Of a stretch of DNA of 64,000 nt, positions 9,526 through 20,400 are shown piece after piece; the first letter of the stretch is position 1, and every line of letters begins with the position of its first letter. The notes beneath the pieces are model-generated. The model ran no database searches. It worked only from the letters and a program-made list of their open reading frames with translations, and was not told where the DNA came from. The stretch is from assembly GCA_047967505.1 (NCBI GenBank), contig CM106540.1; one strand, given 5' to 3'. Source of the DNA: Dipteris shenzhenensis. Taxonomy: Eukaryota; Polypodiophyta; Polypodiopsida; Gleicheniales. A program made the position numbers and the translations under genes.

Positions 9526-10080
9526 TTTTTTTTTTTTCAAAAAAGAGACTTCTATCAAGTAAGAAAGAAACCCGCTAGAGCAAGCTTTGTGTGGAAATAC
9601 ACCATGCTAAGCATGTAATAAAAAACACCTCAGAGGAATGAGGTAGAAAGAAACCAAGGCTGAGGCTGAAAATGCCATCTCAACCTTGTAGAAGTCTCAG
9701 CAAAGAAGGGAGAGTCTCTCCAATCTCTGAGAAAAGTAACTCTCCTAGAGGAGGCTGTTCGAGATGTGCATGGTCGCCCAAATGGCCATCAGAGTGTGTA
9801 TCATATCTGTCCAAGGTACTGGCTAAGATTTGAGAAGGGTGAACCTCCAAAGCCTCAGTGCATTTGGCTCTCCAAATGTGCCATGCTGCAATGCTAGCTA
9901 GGATCTCCCATGGAGAGTCGAGGGAGTGAGCAGCCATGAAAAGAGTGGCTGGAACATCCTCTAGAGAGCACGACTCCACAAGGTGTCGTCGGATGTAGGC
10001 GAACAAAAGTGCTGAAAAGTCTTGCAATCCCCTTCCATATGATTCTCAAAGGCACAACATTTTGGAGGAGCACAAAAGGC
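9526..10080 (-). mobile_element. 3' end of a plant LINE (non-LTR retrotransposon)
   Basis: On the minus strand an open frame (9680-10027, continuing upstream of 10027) contains the Trp-rich block WEILASIAAWHIWRAKCTEA, typical of the region after the reverse transcriptase in plant LINEs. Just upstream, CCAFENHMEG-like sequence resembles the Cys/His zinc-binding zf-RVT segment. The left end on the + strand carries a T run at 9526-9538, read as the poly(A) tail of the minus-strand element. Bases 9569-9753 recur almost unchanged at 54804-54998, which confirms a mobile family. The copy is heavily 5' truncated; no target duplication was found. Confidence 0.7.
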
Positions 10081-11235
10081 AAATAGCCTCAAAGAAGTTT
10101 TCCAGTGGCTCTATCGACGTATGCTACAAAAGTTGCAATGTAAGAAAAAAGTGGCGACATCAAGTCAAACTAGCATTCAAGATGGCTCAAAAAGAAAGAA
10201 GGCGACAAATCTTGGATAACTCAACTACTGCCCAGAGACATGTAGAAAGGAGACAATCAAAGACTTTTGTGATCCATAGGTGGATAGATAGAGCTTAGGA
10301 ACTTTGTAACAAAATCAGTTGCTACACGTTGCAAGAGTTTGAAAGCTTACTAATAATACAATGTTTGTACAATCACTATGGTCAAATAGTGACCATATGA
10401 TGCTTGATTTCTATGCTGTGCTGAACCAACTTTCTCCAACTAAGGTTGAAAAGATGAAAAGGCAGAGGTGTAAGACAGTCCTGTTGATGATATTTCAAAA
10501 CATGCTAGTTGCCAGACCTCACAAGGAAGGAATCATCTTCAACGTACAATTGCACAAACCATTAAAGGCAACATGAGAATAGAGATATCAAAATACAAGG
10601 TCACTCAAATGAAAATGAGAGGAGAACTACCAAAAGACAAGATTACTCACCTTCATATTCTCATCTGCCTCTAGATCCTTGTCCTTCCAAAGGAAGATGC
10701 TTCTCTCTATGATATCTTATGGTACTCTCTTTTGCTCCTCCCTTTTTTCGATCTTGTCAAATATAAAGTCTCTTTGAATCTTCATGAATGTCTCAACATT
10801 GATGTCATAGTCTCCCATACATTTATGAGCTTCCTCAAAGCACGTGGATAGACATTCCTATGAGTTGAAGTTGTTATCCATGTTGTGGAAAGGTTCATCC
10901 TCCGCAATAATCTCAGAATCCAAATGGCAGGATTGGGCAATCAATGCCAGTGCGTAATCTTCCCTCAAGTCAAATATTGCTTGAATGTCATGAAGAAGAA
11001 TATACTCCATATCTCCAATTTGGAAAGTGGGAAGCAATGGCATGGCACGGCACGGCCATAACTTTCAATGTTAAGATCCTGCATGAACAATCAAAAAAGG
11101 AGGAGAACTTGACTAAATATGACCTTGAAAGATAAACTGGCACACTTTAACAACAGATAAAGTTCTTATGAGGGCATTAAATGTATCTAGCTCAAACCAA
11201 TGCAAACATCTACTTATGAAAGACCATATTCAAGA
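10081..11235. other. Intergenic, no recognised gene
   Basis: Only short, motif-free ORFs on both strands (for example 10361-10576 + and 10858-11043 -). Nothing here could be assigned. Confidence 0.4.
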
Positions 11236-11237
11236 TG

Positions 11238-11305
11238 TGTGTCCAAGAAAGAGATTTTGGCTGTTGGACAGTGCTCCAATAGTCAAAATCGCTTTCTTAA
11301 GCACA
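11238..11305. repeat. Hairpin repeat copy 1
   Basis: Inverted repeat: the left arm resembles GTGCTTAAGAAAGCGATTTT and the right arm AAAATCGCTTTCTTAAGCAC, around a loop of about 20 bases. The left arm has several mismatches to the family consensus. Confidence 0.7.
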
Positions 11306-11575
11306 TTTCTACATTTCCTTACATCCACATTTAATAGAGGCCCCACACTTCTTAAGGACACATGACATTGAAAAGCACACATTGAATGATGAACATACCT
11401 GATTGTCCTTCACCACAACCCTAGTAGTCAATTCCATTGTCTTTTCTTGTTGCCCTTTACCCTTATCTTATTTATCTGGCAAGAAAACATATTTCAAAAG
11501 CATAAACAACAAATAGCGGGCAGAACCACAACATAAATTGTGTTTAGAGGAGCAGCTTAACACACTTAAGTAATT

Positions 11576-11642
11576 GAGCTCAAGAAAGCGATTTAGCTTA
11601 TTGGACAAAGACCCAATAGGACAAATTGTTTTCTTAAGCACA
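11576..11642. repeat. Hairpin repeat copy 2
   Basis: Left arm GAGCTCAAGAAAGCGATTTA, right arm ending TTTTCTTAAGCACA. The inner stem TATTGGAC / ACCCAATAGG also pairs in part. Confidence 0.7.
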
Positions 11643-11895
11643 CTTTTTTTTATATAGTATCTACATTGCTTTACATACATAGTAAGTCAAAATAAAATGA
11701 GCAAAGCAATATGACTTTTAATAGAAAGAGTGATGATTCTACCTGGGATAGGATTTTGGCTGGACACAATCTCGGAGGTGAAATCCAGCCTCCTTTGTTG
11801 GGATACTTTGTATGGATCCCTTTAATCTGAAAGGAAATATTAAAATTTAGATTGCTGAGCCTAAGAAATCATCTAACCCAAGGGAACTCAAGAAT

Positions 11896-11961
11896 GTGCT
11901 TAACAAAGCAATTTTGCTTGTTGGCCATGTCTAGAGGGCCCAAAATCGCCTTCTCAAGCAC
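11896..11961. repeat. Hairpin repeat copy 3
   Basis: Left arm GTGCTTAACAAAGCAATTTT, right arm AAAATCGCCTTCTCAAGCAC, loop with a GGCC core. Confidence 0.7.
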
Positions 11962-11970
11962 TTTGTTAAG

Positions 11971-12044
11971 ATTGTGCTTAAGAAAGCGATTTGAGTGGGA
12001 GTGGAGGCCTAGCCAATAGGCCAAATCACTTTCTTAAGCACAAT
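11971..12044. repeat. Hairpin repeat copy 4
   Basis: Left arm ATTGTGCTTAAGAAAGCGAT, right arm ending CTTTCTTAAGCACAAT; pairing extends to the outermost ATTGTGC / GCACAAT. Only 9 bases separate it from copy 3. Confidence 0.75.
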
Positions 12045-12141
12045 TGAAAGCAATCTGGCTTATTGGCCAGGCGTCCACTCCTTCAAATCGCTTTCTTAAG
12101 CAAATCCCATGATTGTGCTAAAAAAAGGATTTGGCCTATTG
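12045..12141. repeat. Hairpin repeat copy 5, partial, with a half copy behind it
   Basis: Directly abuts copy 4. The left arm starts inside the consensus (GAAAGCAATCTGGCTTATTG); the right arm is TCAAATCGCTTTCTTAAGCA. A further isolated left arm, GATTGTGCTAAAAAAAGGAT, lies at 12111-12130. Confidence 0.6.
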
Positions 12142-12486
12142 TCAGGAATCAAAAAAATAAATTTGCACTCTTGAAAACATTGGGTTAGTGCATACCTCTT
12201 GGGTGTTGCTCCATTCCCACAGCACAGCCAAAGATGTTTGCTGGTGTAATCTGAGCATTGAGTACGGTGATGCTATAGGCGGTCCGATGGGTAGAGTACA
12301 TCGTGGAGAAGAGGAGAGTATTGATGTGTTGTAGGAGGTCAAAAGGGAGAACGCAAGAGGGCAAGCAAGAATCAAAGATTGGGAAGCATTCAATAATCTT
12401 TTCTAGCCTTGTACACCCGTGGGCGGGCACGACTCCCAATGTTCGTACTACAACCATTGATGGGCACGATTCTTGATGATGATGCT

Positions 12487-12640
12487 TGTACGGTGGTGGT
12501 ACCTGGGGGCTAAATAGGGAGTCCTTCTATTTATGGCATGTACGGTGGTCATACTTGGGGGCTAAAAAGGGAGTCCTTCTATTTATGGCATGTACCGTGG
12601 TCATACCTGGGAGCTAAATAGGGAGTCCTATTTACATCAC
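12487..12640. repeat. Tandem repeat, 52-bp unit, three copies
   Basis: Copies begin at 12487, 12539 and 12591 (TGTACGGTGG or TGTACCGTGG each time). Each contains GGGCTAAATAGGGAGTCCT-like sequence. The third copy is truncated at its right end. Confidence 0.85.
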
Positions 12641-12906
12641 ACATGTGTACACGCATTCCAAAGTGGTCTGACCATTTTTGGAGGTGGGTGCATATAACTC
12701 TCTCGGTACCTCAGTCGTCTGCTTTTCAAGATCTCTACTGTCTCATGCGGTTGCTCTCGCTCCAATCCGCTCTCTCTGATCCTATCTCGTCCATCGCTGT
12801 GTGCGCTCCACATCTGTCAACCCTCCACGCTACAGAGATTGACCTACAGGCTTGGTATGATGAAGTCCCCCCCCCCCCCCGTTCTGAATATACTCAAATA
12901 GTAAAG

Positions 12907-12966
12907 TGTGCTCAAGAAAGCGATTTGAGCTGTTGGCCAACACTCCAAATCGCTTTCTTTAGCACA
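12907..12966. repeat. Hairpin repeat copy 6, best paired
   Basis: Left arm TGTGCTCAAGAAAGCGATTT, right arm AAATCGCTTTCTTTAGCACA, with an additional inner stem TTGGCC / GGCCAA. Arms pair over about 20 bases with one or two mismatches. An isolated C run at 12870-12879 lies just to the left. Confidence 0.8.
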
Positions 12967-13034
12967 AATTAAAAATGTCTTTGGATAGGGCACAAAATGC
13001 ACATGTATTTGGAATTTGATAGATAATATTGGAA

Positions 13035-13095
13035 ATGTGCTCATGTTGGTCCGTTGGTCCTATTATGAGTTTTGCAAATCTCTTTCTTAGGTACA
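13035..13095. repeat. Hairpin repeat copy 7, degenerate
   Basis: Left arm reduced to TGTGCTCATG; right arm GCAAATCTCTTTCTTAGGTA. Recognisable by position and by the right arm only. Confidence 0.5.
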
Positions 13096-13203
13096 CTTCT
13101 ACACAGTTTTTTTTTTGGGTTATTGCTCATGATATTCTCTGCAGTCTTCTGAATGTATTTGGAAATTGCAACACTTTGGGAAAATTTGGAGGCATAGCTC
13201 TAG

Positions 13204-13246
13204 TGTGCTCATCCCTTCAACACTCAAAATCACTTTCTTAGGCACA
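13204..13246. repeat. Hairpin repeat copy 8, internal deletion
   Basis: TGTGCTC start and AAAATCACTTTCTTAGGCAC end, with most of the left arm deleted. The flank after it (TTGTTTTGAAGTAG) is shared with the flank after copy 9, so the flanks were duplicated along with the hairpin. Confidence 0.55.
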
Positions 13247-13397
13247 TGAATAAAGTTTGTTCCAAGGATAGCTTGTTTTGAAGTAGCAGGATCAGCTACT
13301 TTTTCATGTGGAATTTTGGTGATGCTATCCTCTTCAAGCTTCTAAAAGGTCGTTGTCGATTGAAACACTAGGTGAAAATCTGGAGTAATAGGTATAA

Positions 13398-13465
13398 TGT
13401 GCTCAAGAAACTGATTTGGGATGTTGGGCATTCTCCTAAGCCTTAGAATCGCTTTCTTAGGCACA
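13398..13465. repeat. Hairpin repeat copy 9
   Basis: Left arm TGTGCTCAAGAAACTGATTT, right arm AGAATCGCTTTCTTAGGCAC. It lies about 500 bp beyond the 3' end of the CENH3-like pseudogene. Confidence 0.7.
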
Positions 13466-13960
13466 TGTATAAATTGTGTTATGAGGGCAATTTGTTTTGA
13501 AGTAGGGGCATCAATTTCTTAGTATATATTTATGTTGGAATCATATATGATTATGTTAATCAATGTTTTAAAATTTGTTTAGATACTGTTGATTTTATAC
13601 ATTGTTGTTTGTGTCATCTTTCAGCTGTGTTGGCCTTCTTATTAAATGTATTATTCACTTAGAGTTATAAGGTAACAAGATGAGAGTGATCAAGGTGAAG
13701 ACATAGTGTTTAAACCACTTGACAAGATCACATGTAAGAAACTTTGGATTTCTTAGTAATGGAGACATGCAGGGATCAAGTACATGAACCTCAAGTTGTT
13801 GCTGCTCTTTTAACCCTACTCTGTACATGTTGGTAAAAATATTGTTTTATCAGTGTGTATAAGAAACTTAGTCCATATCATCAATTAATCAAGAAACTCA
13901 ACCCATATTCATCACCTAAGCATGAAGATCAATAACCTGAGAATAGAAAAAAGAATTGTA

Positions 13961-14665
13961 TCAGTCACCCACTCTCCTCATGACATCAAAGCTCACAAAC
14001 AATCTTGGGTCTTGAAACTTGAGGATAATATTTGATCCCAACTCCATTATCCTTTGATTATTTCTAATGTCCCTTAGGGCAGTCTCTTGGATGAATTGCC
14101 TGTTGGAAGCATCCCTTTGCTCTATCATGGCCTCCTTATCATAAGCAGCCTTGCCCCTTGTATCCTTGTTGCGTGTTACCTCCACTATATTTATCCCTTC
14201 ATCCTTTGGTTTCCTTGTTGGTGGCACAAATAGTATATTCCTCATTTTGAGGTCCACCCAATCGCAAGGATGAAGGAGTCTATCATATCTATAACGAACT
14301 CTCTTAAGTGTCTCAATATCCTTCACCATTAAGATGACCCTATGAGTATGAGCAGCAACAATCATGCTATCTTGGAAGCATTCTATCATCCAATCTTCAG
14401 CTGACTCTTGAAGGGAAAACAATGCAAGCCTATGCCATCTATAATAACCTAACCGATTGTCATTACAGATCTCTCTCACAAGCCTTTGAAAGGGAGCCTT
14501 TGGTATTGCATATCATATGGCCTTTTGTGCCTTCCTTATCTCCCTAAGCACTGACACATTTTGAGAAACCCTCCTCTTCCTTGCCTGTTTGAGGATATGC
14601 ATGGACTTTCCTTTCCTCTTATGAGATCCTTTGACTCTAGCACTAGCAATAGGGGCAGTGGTAGC
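13961..14665 (-). pseudogene. Histone H3-fold gene, centromeric (CENH3)-like, with C-terminal extension; broken
   Basis: One minus-strand frame is open from 14665 to 13961 except for a TGA at 14513-14515. It aligns with histone H3 without gaps in the helices: LREIRKAQKAI (alphaN), the stop, IPKAPFQRLVREI (start of alpha1), RWHRLALFSLQESAEDWM (alpha2), HTHRVILMVKDIETLKRV (alpha3). Features favouring CENH3 over canonical H3 are IPxAPF before alpha1, a loop 1 one residue longer than H3, and Trp in 'RW' at the start of alpha2. The lysine- and arginine-rich N-tail carries no canonical H3 ARTKQTAR motif and no start codon, so a first exon may be missing. About 95 residues follow the fold, ending VMRRVGD, with no counterpart in known H3 proteins. 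CENH3 would mark centromeric nucleosomes; this copy looks dead because of the stop. Confidence 0.75.
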
Positions 14666-14820
14666 TTAGGCCCCTTACCAAACCCCCTAATTGTCTACTT
14701 TGTCCTTGCCATGATAGTCTTTTAGCCTACAACCAAGAGCTTCATTAGAGAAGTAGTCCCTATTGGCCCTGTAGAGGAAGAAGAGCAAGACAAAAATTGT
14801 AACAAGTGGATATGCAAAAA

Positions 14821-14886
14821 TGTGCTTAAGAAAGCGATTTGGAGGGTTGGGAATTTTCCAACAAGCCAAATCACTTTCTTAAGCAT
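14821..14886. repeat. Hairpin repeat copy 10
   Basis: Left arm TGTGCTTAAGAAAGCGATTT, right arm AAATCACTTTCTTAAGCATA, inner stem TTGG...CCAA. Inside the first half of the tandem duplication. Confidence 0.8.
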
Positions 14887-15060
14887 ATTATTGAAAAACT
14901 ATACCAAATAAACTGTTTCTCTCTCACATTCCACTAAATTGATCCAAAGTCCCCAACCCAGATAACACAACTAGCAATGTAGAAATCAAAAGTAGTCCTT
15001 ATTGGCCTTATAGAGGAAGAAGAGCAAGACAAAATGTGCAACCAGAAACATATGCAAAAT

Positions 15061-15126
15061 TGTGCTTAAGAAAGCGATTGGGAGGGTTGGAAGTTGTCCA
15101 ACAGGCCAAATCGCTTTCTTAAGCAC
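15061..15126. repeat. Hairpin repeat copy 11
   Basis: Left arm TGTGCTTAAGAAAGCGATTG, right arm AAATCGCTTTCTTAAGCACA. Sister of copy 10; loops differ at several positions while arms are nearly constant. Confidence 0.8.
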
Positions 15127-15345
15127 ATTACTGAAATTCTATCCCACACAATTTGTTTGTTTCGATTTTTGACTTAAACGTAAGGACATTTTCGGATGTT
15201 CAATGATGTATTTGGCCTCCTCAATTATATAAATCATATCCTAAGGTTGTTAAGTTTGTGTAGGCACCACAATAAGATGATCCCCATTCATGTGGGTGGA
15301 GGACAATGATCAATGCCAAGTATTTGCTAGATACTTACTTTGCAA

Positions 15346-15509
15346 ATCCGCAACCAGATAGGGTAAGTATATAAATCTATCTATTCATAATGACTCTTGT
15401 ACAAATGCCATTGTGAAACAAAATATAATCCGCAATCAGATAGGGTAAGTATATAAATCTATCTATTCATAATGACTCTTGTACAAATGCCATTGTGAAA
15501 CAAAATATA
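15346..15509. repeat. Near-perfect tandem duplication, 82-bp unit
   Basis: Copies at 15346-15427 and 15428-15509 differ by a single base that I can see (CAACCAG versus CAATCAG), so the duplication is recent. Confidence 0.9.
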
Positions 15510-16967
15510 ATCTAATCTTTATTATTATTTTTCTTGATTGCAGGTTTCAGAGGATAGCTTTACATCAGTATGGATGGATATAGATCCATGGTCGTCGAAA
15601 AGTTATTAAGTTATGCTCATAAAGTACCTTGAGGGAGACGTAGAGTGAGATACTACTTCGGAAAGCAAGGAGCCTGATGTTGTATAGAGGGGCCTACCGC
15701 CATAAGTTGTATGGAGGAGCAGGGGGGCGAGGAAATCATCATAACTGAGGACAATCCCAAAGTGGAAGAGAATATTTTATTGAGGCCCATCATTGACATA
15801 CAGAGGATCCACAGCCACCTGATGAGCCGCCTCAGCCTTCATAGCATCCTGATGAGCGGCCTCAACCCGATCAGCAGCATCCTTCACAGCAGCCTGATGA
15901 GTAGCCTTCATAGTAGCCTCTAACTTCATCTGCATAGGAGTAGCTACATATTGTCATCATAGTTGGACTTTAGATTTTGATTATGACTCACTCATTGTAT
16001 TGATACAATACCTGTAATATGAGTTTTTATTTATCTCGACAATCCCATATTGAATTTTGTATTGATACAATTGACATGTAATATGAGTTTTGATTTCTCT
16101 CAATGATTTCTTTACATAGAATTATTCTTTCTCTTATTTGCAGTGCATATAACATGTAGCATTAGTCTATGGTATGAATATTGAATTCAAATCAAGAATC
16201 AAGGGTACCTTCTTACAAGGCTTTAAAGATAGCATATGGAAAATTAGTAAAATTAACAAAGATAGAGACCAAATCATTTGTAAAAACCATAATATTTCCA
16301 TTATGAATAATTCATGTACAAAAGTTTCATATAGGATTAAAAAATTCAGTTTGCATTATTGTTTTTTACAACTGAAGGAGGAATGTTACAACTCAAAGTA
16401 TGTATACAGCTTTAGAGCTAGACTAGTAGGATAGCTTCTCTAGTATGTTCCCCCAATAATTGAGAGTACAAAGCTAGACTAGTAGTAGAGCTTCTCTAGT
16501 TGCTTCTTGAATAGATCAAGAAGAGATGACGATTAGATGTCGAATCAAACATTAGAGGAGAAAATGATATAGGAGGGCTAGTGCACGAGGACAAGATCAA
16601 GGATCTCGTTCAGGTGCATCACATGCTCCAACTGCATCAGAGTCCTCCTAAGGAATGTCCAGGTATAGCAGAAGCTGAAAGTCTTCATTGCCGCCAACAA
16701 TAAAAATTGCATTTAGAACAAGAACTAGAAAAGCAGTAGCCTACAGATTAGTCTTCTATGTGAGTTGGACTGTGGTAGATATCTACACATGTACACAATC
16801 ACTAAGATCAGTGTGGTTGTTGGTCACTAAGTCATTGAAAAGTACTATACATGTACAAAAATCATGCGAAATCCTATACATTGTTATTGAGAAGCAATAT
16901 AAATAGTCTCTCTAGCGATGCTTTTGCATTGAATTGTGCCCCTCCTATGCAATAGGGACCCCTAGTG
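15510..16967. other. Intergenic, no recognised gene
   Basis: A short stretch at 15790-15910 reads in one frame as Pro/Gln-Asp-Glu repeats (QPPDEPPQP then HPDERPQPDQQ) with stops, a possible remnant of a low-complexity protein. AGCTAGACTAGTAG followed by AGCTTCTCTAGT appears twice at 16412-16500. Nothing else recognised. Confidence 0.4.
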
Positions 16968-17480
16968 ATGAGGAAAAAAGGGAAATTCAATAGGGGGAGG
17001 GGAGTGGTATAAAAGGTATGTGCTGATTAACATCAATTGATATTTTTGAGTGTGCGAGAGGAAGTCTCTACTAGAAGCTGCCCGAGAGGCAGTCTCTAGA
17101 AATCGCATCGGGTCTATAGATACTGAGTCCTGGGAGATAGAGGTGGGAGAGGGAGAGGAGAGGGTGGAGAGGCAGAGGGCTGAGTGGAGAGAGAGAAGAG
17201 GGAGCAACTAGAGAGGCAGTGGCATAGGAGAGGGAGAGGCAGTGGGATAGGAGAGGGGGCTGGGCAAAGGAAGAGAGGACGTGAGCAGAGAAGGGGAGCA
17301 AGGGAGTGGAGACCGTGGGCAAATAGATGGAGCAGAGAGAAGGAGAGCAGGGGAGTGGAGACTATGAGTGGAGGAAGAGAAGGAGAGTGGAGGCATGGGC
17401 GGAGAAGGGGAGGAGAGAGAAGCGAAGTGGAGAGGCGTGAGCAGAGAGGCACAGAGGGAGAGATGGGAGACGGGGAGTTA
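16968..17480. repeat. Purine-rich low-complexity tract
   Basis: From about 17130 to 17480 the + strand is almost wholly G and A (GAGAGG, GGAGA words). ORFs on both strands here are composition artefacts. Confidence 0.8.
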
Positions 17481-20400
17481 GCTTAGGTTAATTAACATAA
17501 TTAATCAATTGAGGAGCGAGATACAAACTAATTAATTCAATTTAATTTCGAAGAGTGATTAGGAGCTGTTGTAATATTTTTGTTAGTAACAAGTGGCACA
17601 TGTGCCTACAGCACTGCCCCCAAGTGGCTAAGTGGCTGAGTACTAAACTGTTGTTTCCCCCTTTCAAAGGGCTTCCAAAATAGTATCTTTCTAGTAGCTA
17701 GAGATCTGCCCCTAACAGGGTAGTGCTAACAAATGAAGACAATGAATGAATCATGTAAACATAACAAATGAAGATAATAAAGAACCGATTTGTAAACATT
17801 CTCTGCACTTTTTTGTTGTTGATAATGACTGAGAATTCTTTCAAAATACTGTCCTCTATCTCCACATGAATGTCATGACGCAATTGGGCTAGCGTACAAC
17901 ACTCTTCTATTGAGATTACAATATTCCATCTTCATAGACGTTGATCTCCAATACTTTGTTTTCAAGGCCAAACAAGATAAGGTCTTGGTCCATTGGAACT
18001 AATTTATCTGCAATGAACCTACCACATTTGTAGTAAAAAGAAAATATAAAATTATGGCTTGCAATCATATGCTTAATGGTAACTGTACTTGGCACCACCT
18101 CATAGTAGACCTTGCTCAATAATGATTTATCCCAACCATCATCCAAGAAGTCAAGGTTCTCTTCATTTCCAGTTGGTTTGTAGGTGAGCACACCTTGAAT
18201 GGATACTTGTTAAATAGGTCAACAAAAACAGTGATTGGCATGCATACATTGATTTTTACAATTCTTGTAGAATGCCTGGATGTAAAGATCATTGAACTTC
18301 TACAAATAGCTTAGCCCTGTATGTCTCTGTCACACTACTAGGGGGCACTAGCCAGTCTATTGTATTCTATGGCAGAAGATCTTGTTTTGTCAACACACCG
18401 TGAGTGTTTGCTTTGTCCAACAATTCATAAAAATGGTCATAGAAGAAGATATATGTTTGCGCTAATTGAGTTGCAGATCTACCTTGATATTGTAATTCTC
18501 TTATTGCTCTATGCAAGACATCCAAGAATCCCAAAATGCACTCCACCGGCTACCATTCTTCATATGATGATGGATACAGATATGAAAACCAAAACACGTT
18601 TTAGTTTATGCAAAAAATAGCAATGTTCGAAACTGCCATTCCGAAATTGAAAGGGTTTAAAACTCACAATTGGGCCTGTGCCGTGGAAGATAATGAGGAT
18701 AATCATGCAGCATAAGTTCATTGTGCATATATACATGCTCAAGTAGTATTTCCTTAATACCTTTCTTACAATCTATTGTTCTGAAATCTTTGACCCTGCC
18801 TTTCTAAGAGGCCAGAAATATATTATTTGACCATGGTTTTTTCCTCCTCATTGGCTGCATTAGCACCTAACTTCCTTTTGACACAACCATCTTTTGCCAG
18901 TGACCATCTGCATTCACCCTATTGGCAAACTCTATAGATGATATGCATGTTGTAGGTCACCGAGAAACAACTCTCACCTCTATGTCTTGGTCTTCTGCAT
19001 TCTCAGAGTTACACACTGCTTCACATTGTGATGCCTTGGGTTGCTTATTGCCATGGATGATTCGTGAAACAGAACCAAACTTTCAATGGGTGGAATGAAA
19101 GTGAGAGAACTAGGACGAAAAGTAGGAATGCAAGCAAGAAAGACACCTTGGGGTGCCTATTGCCATGGATGGAAAGTGTAAGCAGGAGAACTAGCGGGGG
19201 AGAATAGGCCCAATCCTAGACTCAAGAAAGCACATTTGAATCTTTGATTTGTACAAGCAAGAAAACTTGTTAGGAGGGAAATCATATTTGAGTACGTGAT
19301 CTTTTTTGAAAATGACTCCTTGTTAGGTTTATACAGTTGTACATCCGTAAAGTTTTGTCTCTTTTTCTTATTATGTGAAACTATTTTGTACTTTCTCTAT
19401 TTTCTCAACGTTACGTTGGCCATCTTGTGATTGGTGGAGAGGGATTTTTCATTTTGGCGAAAAGGTCCCAAAATGAGCTCCCTTTTTTCCTTAATGTCCA
19501 TCATGTATTTTTTTCCCTCTCGTTGTTGCTGTGTCTCTGCCTTCATTCACATGGCTTGTTCCACCTTTGTATGCTCCATCTTGCTCCTTTAGTCACCTAC
19601 TCTCTTGCCTGCTGTGCTATTGTGCTAGGTAGATGGTCCTATAATGAGCCCCCTCATTGAGTTTTCACTTGCACTAGGTATTTTCCCCTTGATCTAATTG
19701 TAGCTTCCTGAGGAGCGCTTCTTGGAGGCTAACCCTTAGGTTTAGGGGTGTGAGTGGTGACTTGTGCATAGGTTTCTCTTGCTCAAGCCCCCGGCTCAAG
19801 TTTTTCCCCAGATATTGCTATCTCACAGCTCCTCCTTCTCTCGTTTCTTTTCTTTGGATACAGCCAGTACCTCCCCTCTGCTTTATTTTTTTGTTTTTCC
19901 CATCCCTTTCTACCTCTTCCTCCCTTAACTAGTAGATGAAGTTATTTTTTGGGGTTCACAATCCTGTGGTAATCTTTTCTCTGGTCTCTAGCCAAAGGGG
20001 TTCTCATGGCAAATCCCTGGACTCCCACAATTGTTTGGATAATTTTTCCCTCATAAGAAAAATAGTAGGTGAAGACATCCATTTAGTCCCTCTAGGATTG
20101 AGCATGAGTGGGTGTATCATTGGCCTCACATCCCCAAGGAACCAAGTGCATCATTGGACCTAGGTGAGCCTTGCACTAGAGGGTGACCATATCCAAGAGG
20201 CCACCATCTATGGGGGGTGTTTCTTCCTTCTCTATCCAAGGTCCCCTAACATGGGCTAGGTCTTAGTGGAGCAGAGTCCCATCTTTCTTAGCTACACTTT
20301 CTGTTGATGCTCTGCTTCCTAGGAGCTGTTGAGGGAGTATTAAAAAAGCTTGTCCTCTATTAAGAGAAATTTGACATAGTGATCAAGTCCCCATCGACCA

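Larger units (their letters stand above)
14749..15145. repeat. Tandem duplication of about 150 bp, each copy holding a hairpin
   Basis: The segments 14749-14900 and 14991-15145 share AGAGGAAGAAGAGCAAGACA, the hairpin and part of its right flank. The offset is about 241 bp. Part of the spacer between them is unique. Confidence 0.8.

Noticed and set aside
11238-15126. CRISPR-like array of palindromic repeats
   Set aside because: Spacing is irregular, the variable part lies inside each palindrome, and the context is a plant nuclear genome.
17071-17486. Overlapping ORFs on both strands
   Set aside because: They follow from the purine-rich low-complexity tract: Ser/Pro/Leu-rich on one strand, Arg/Glu/Gly-rich on the other.
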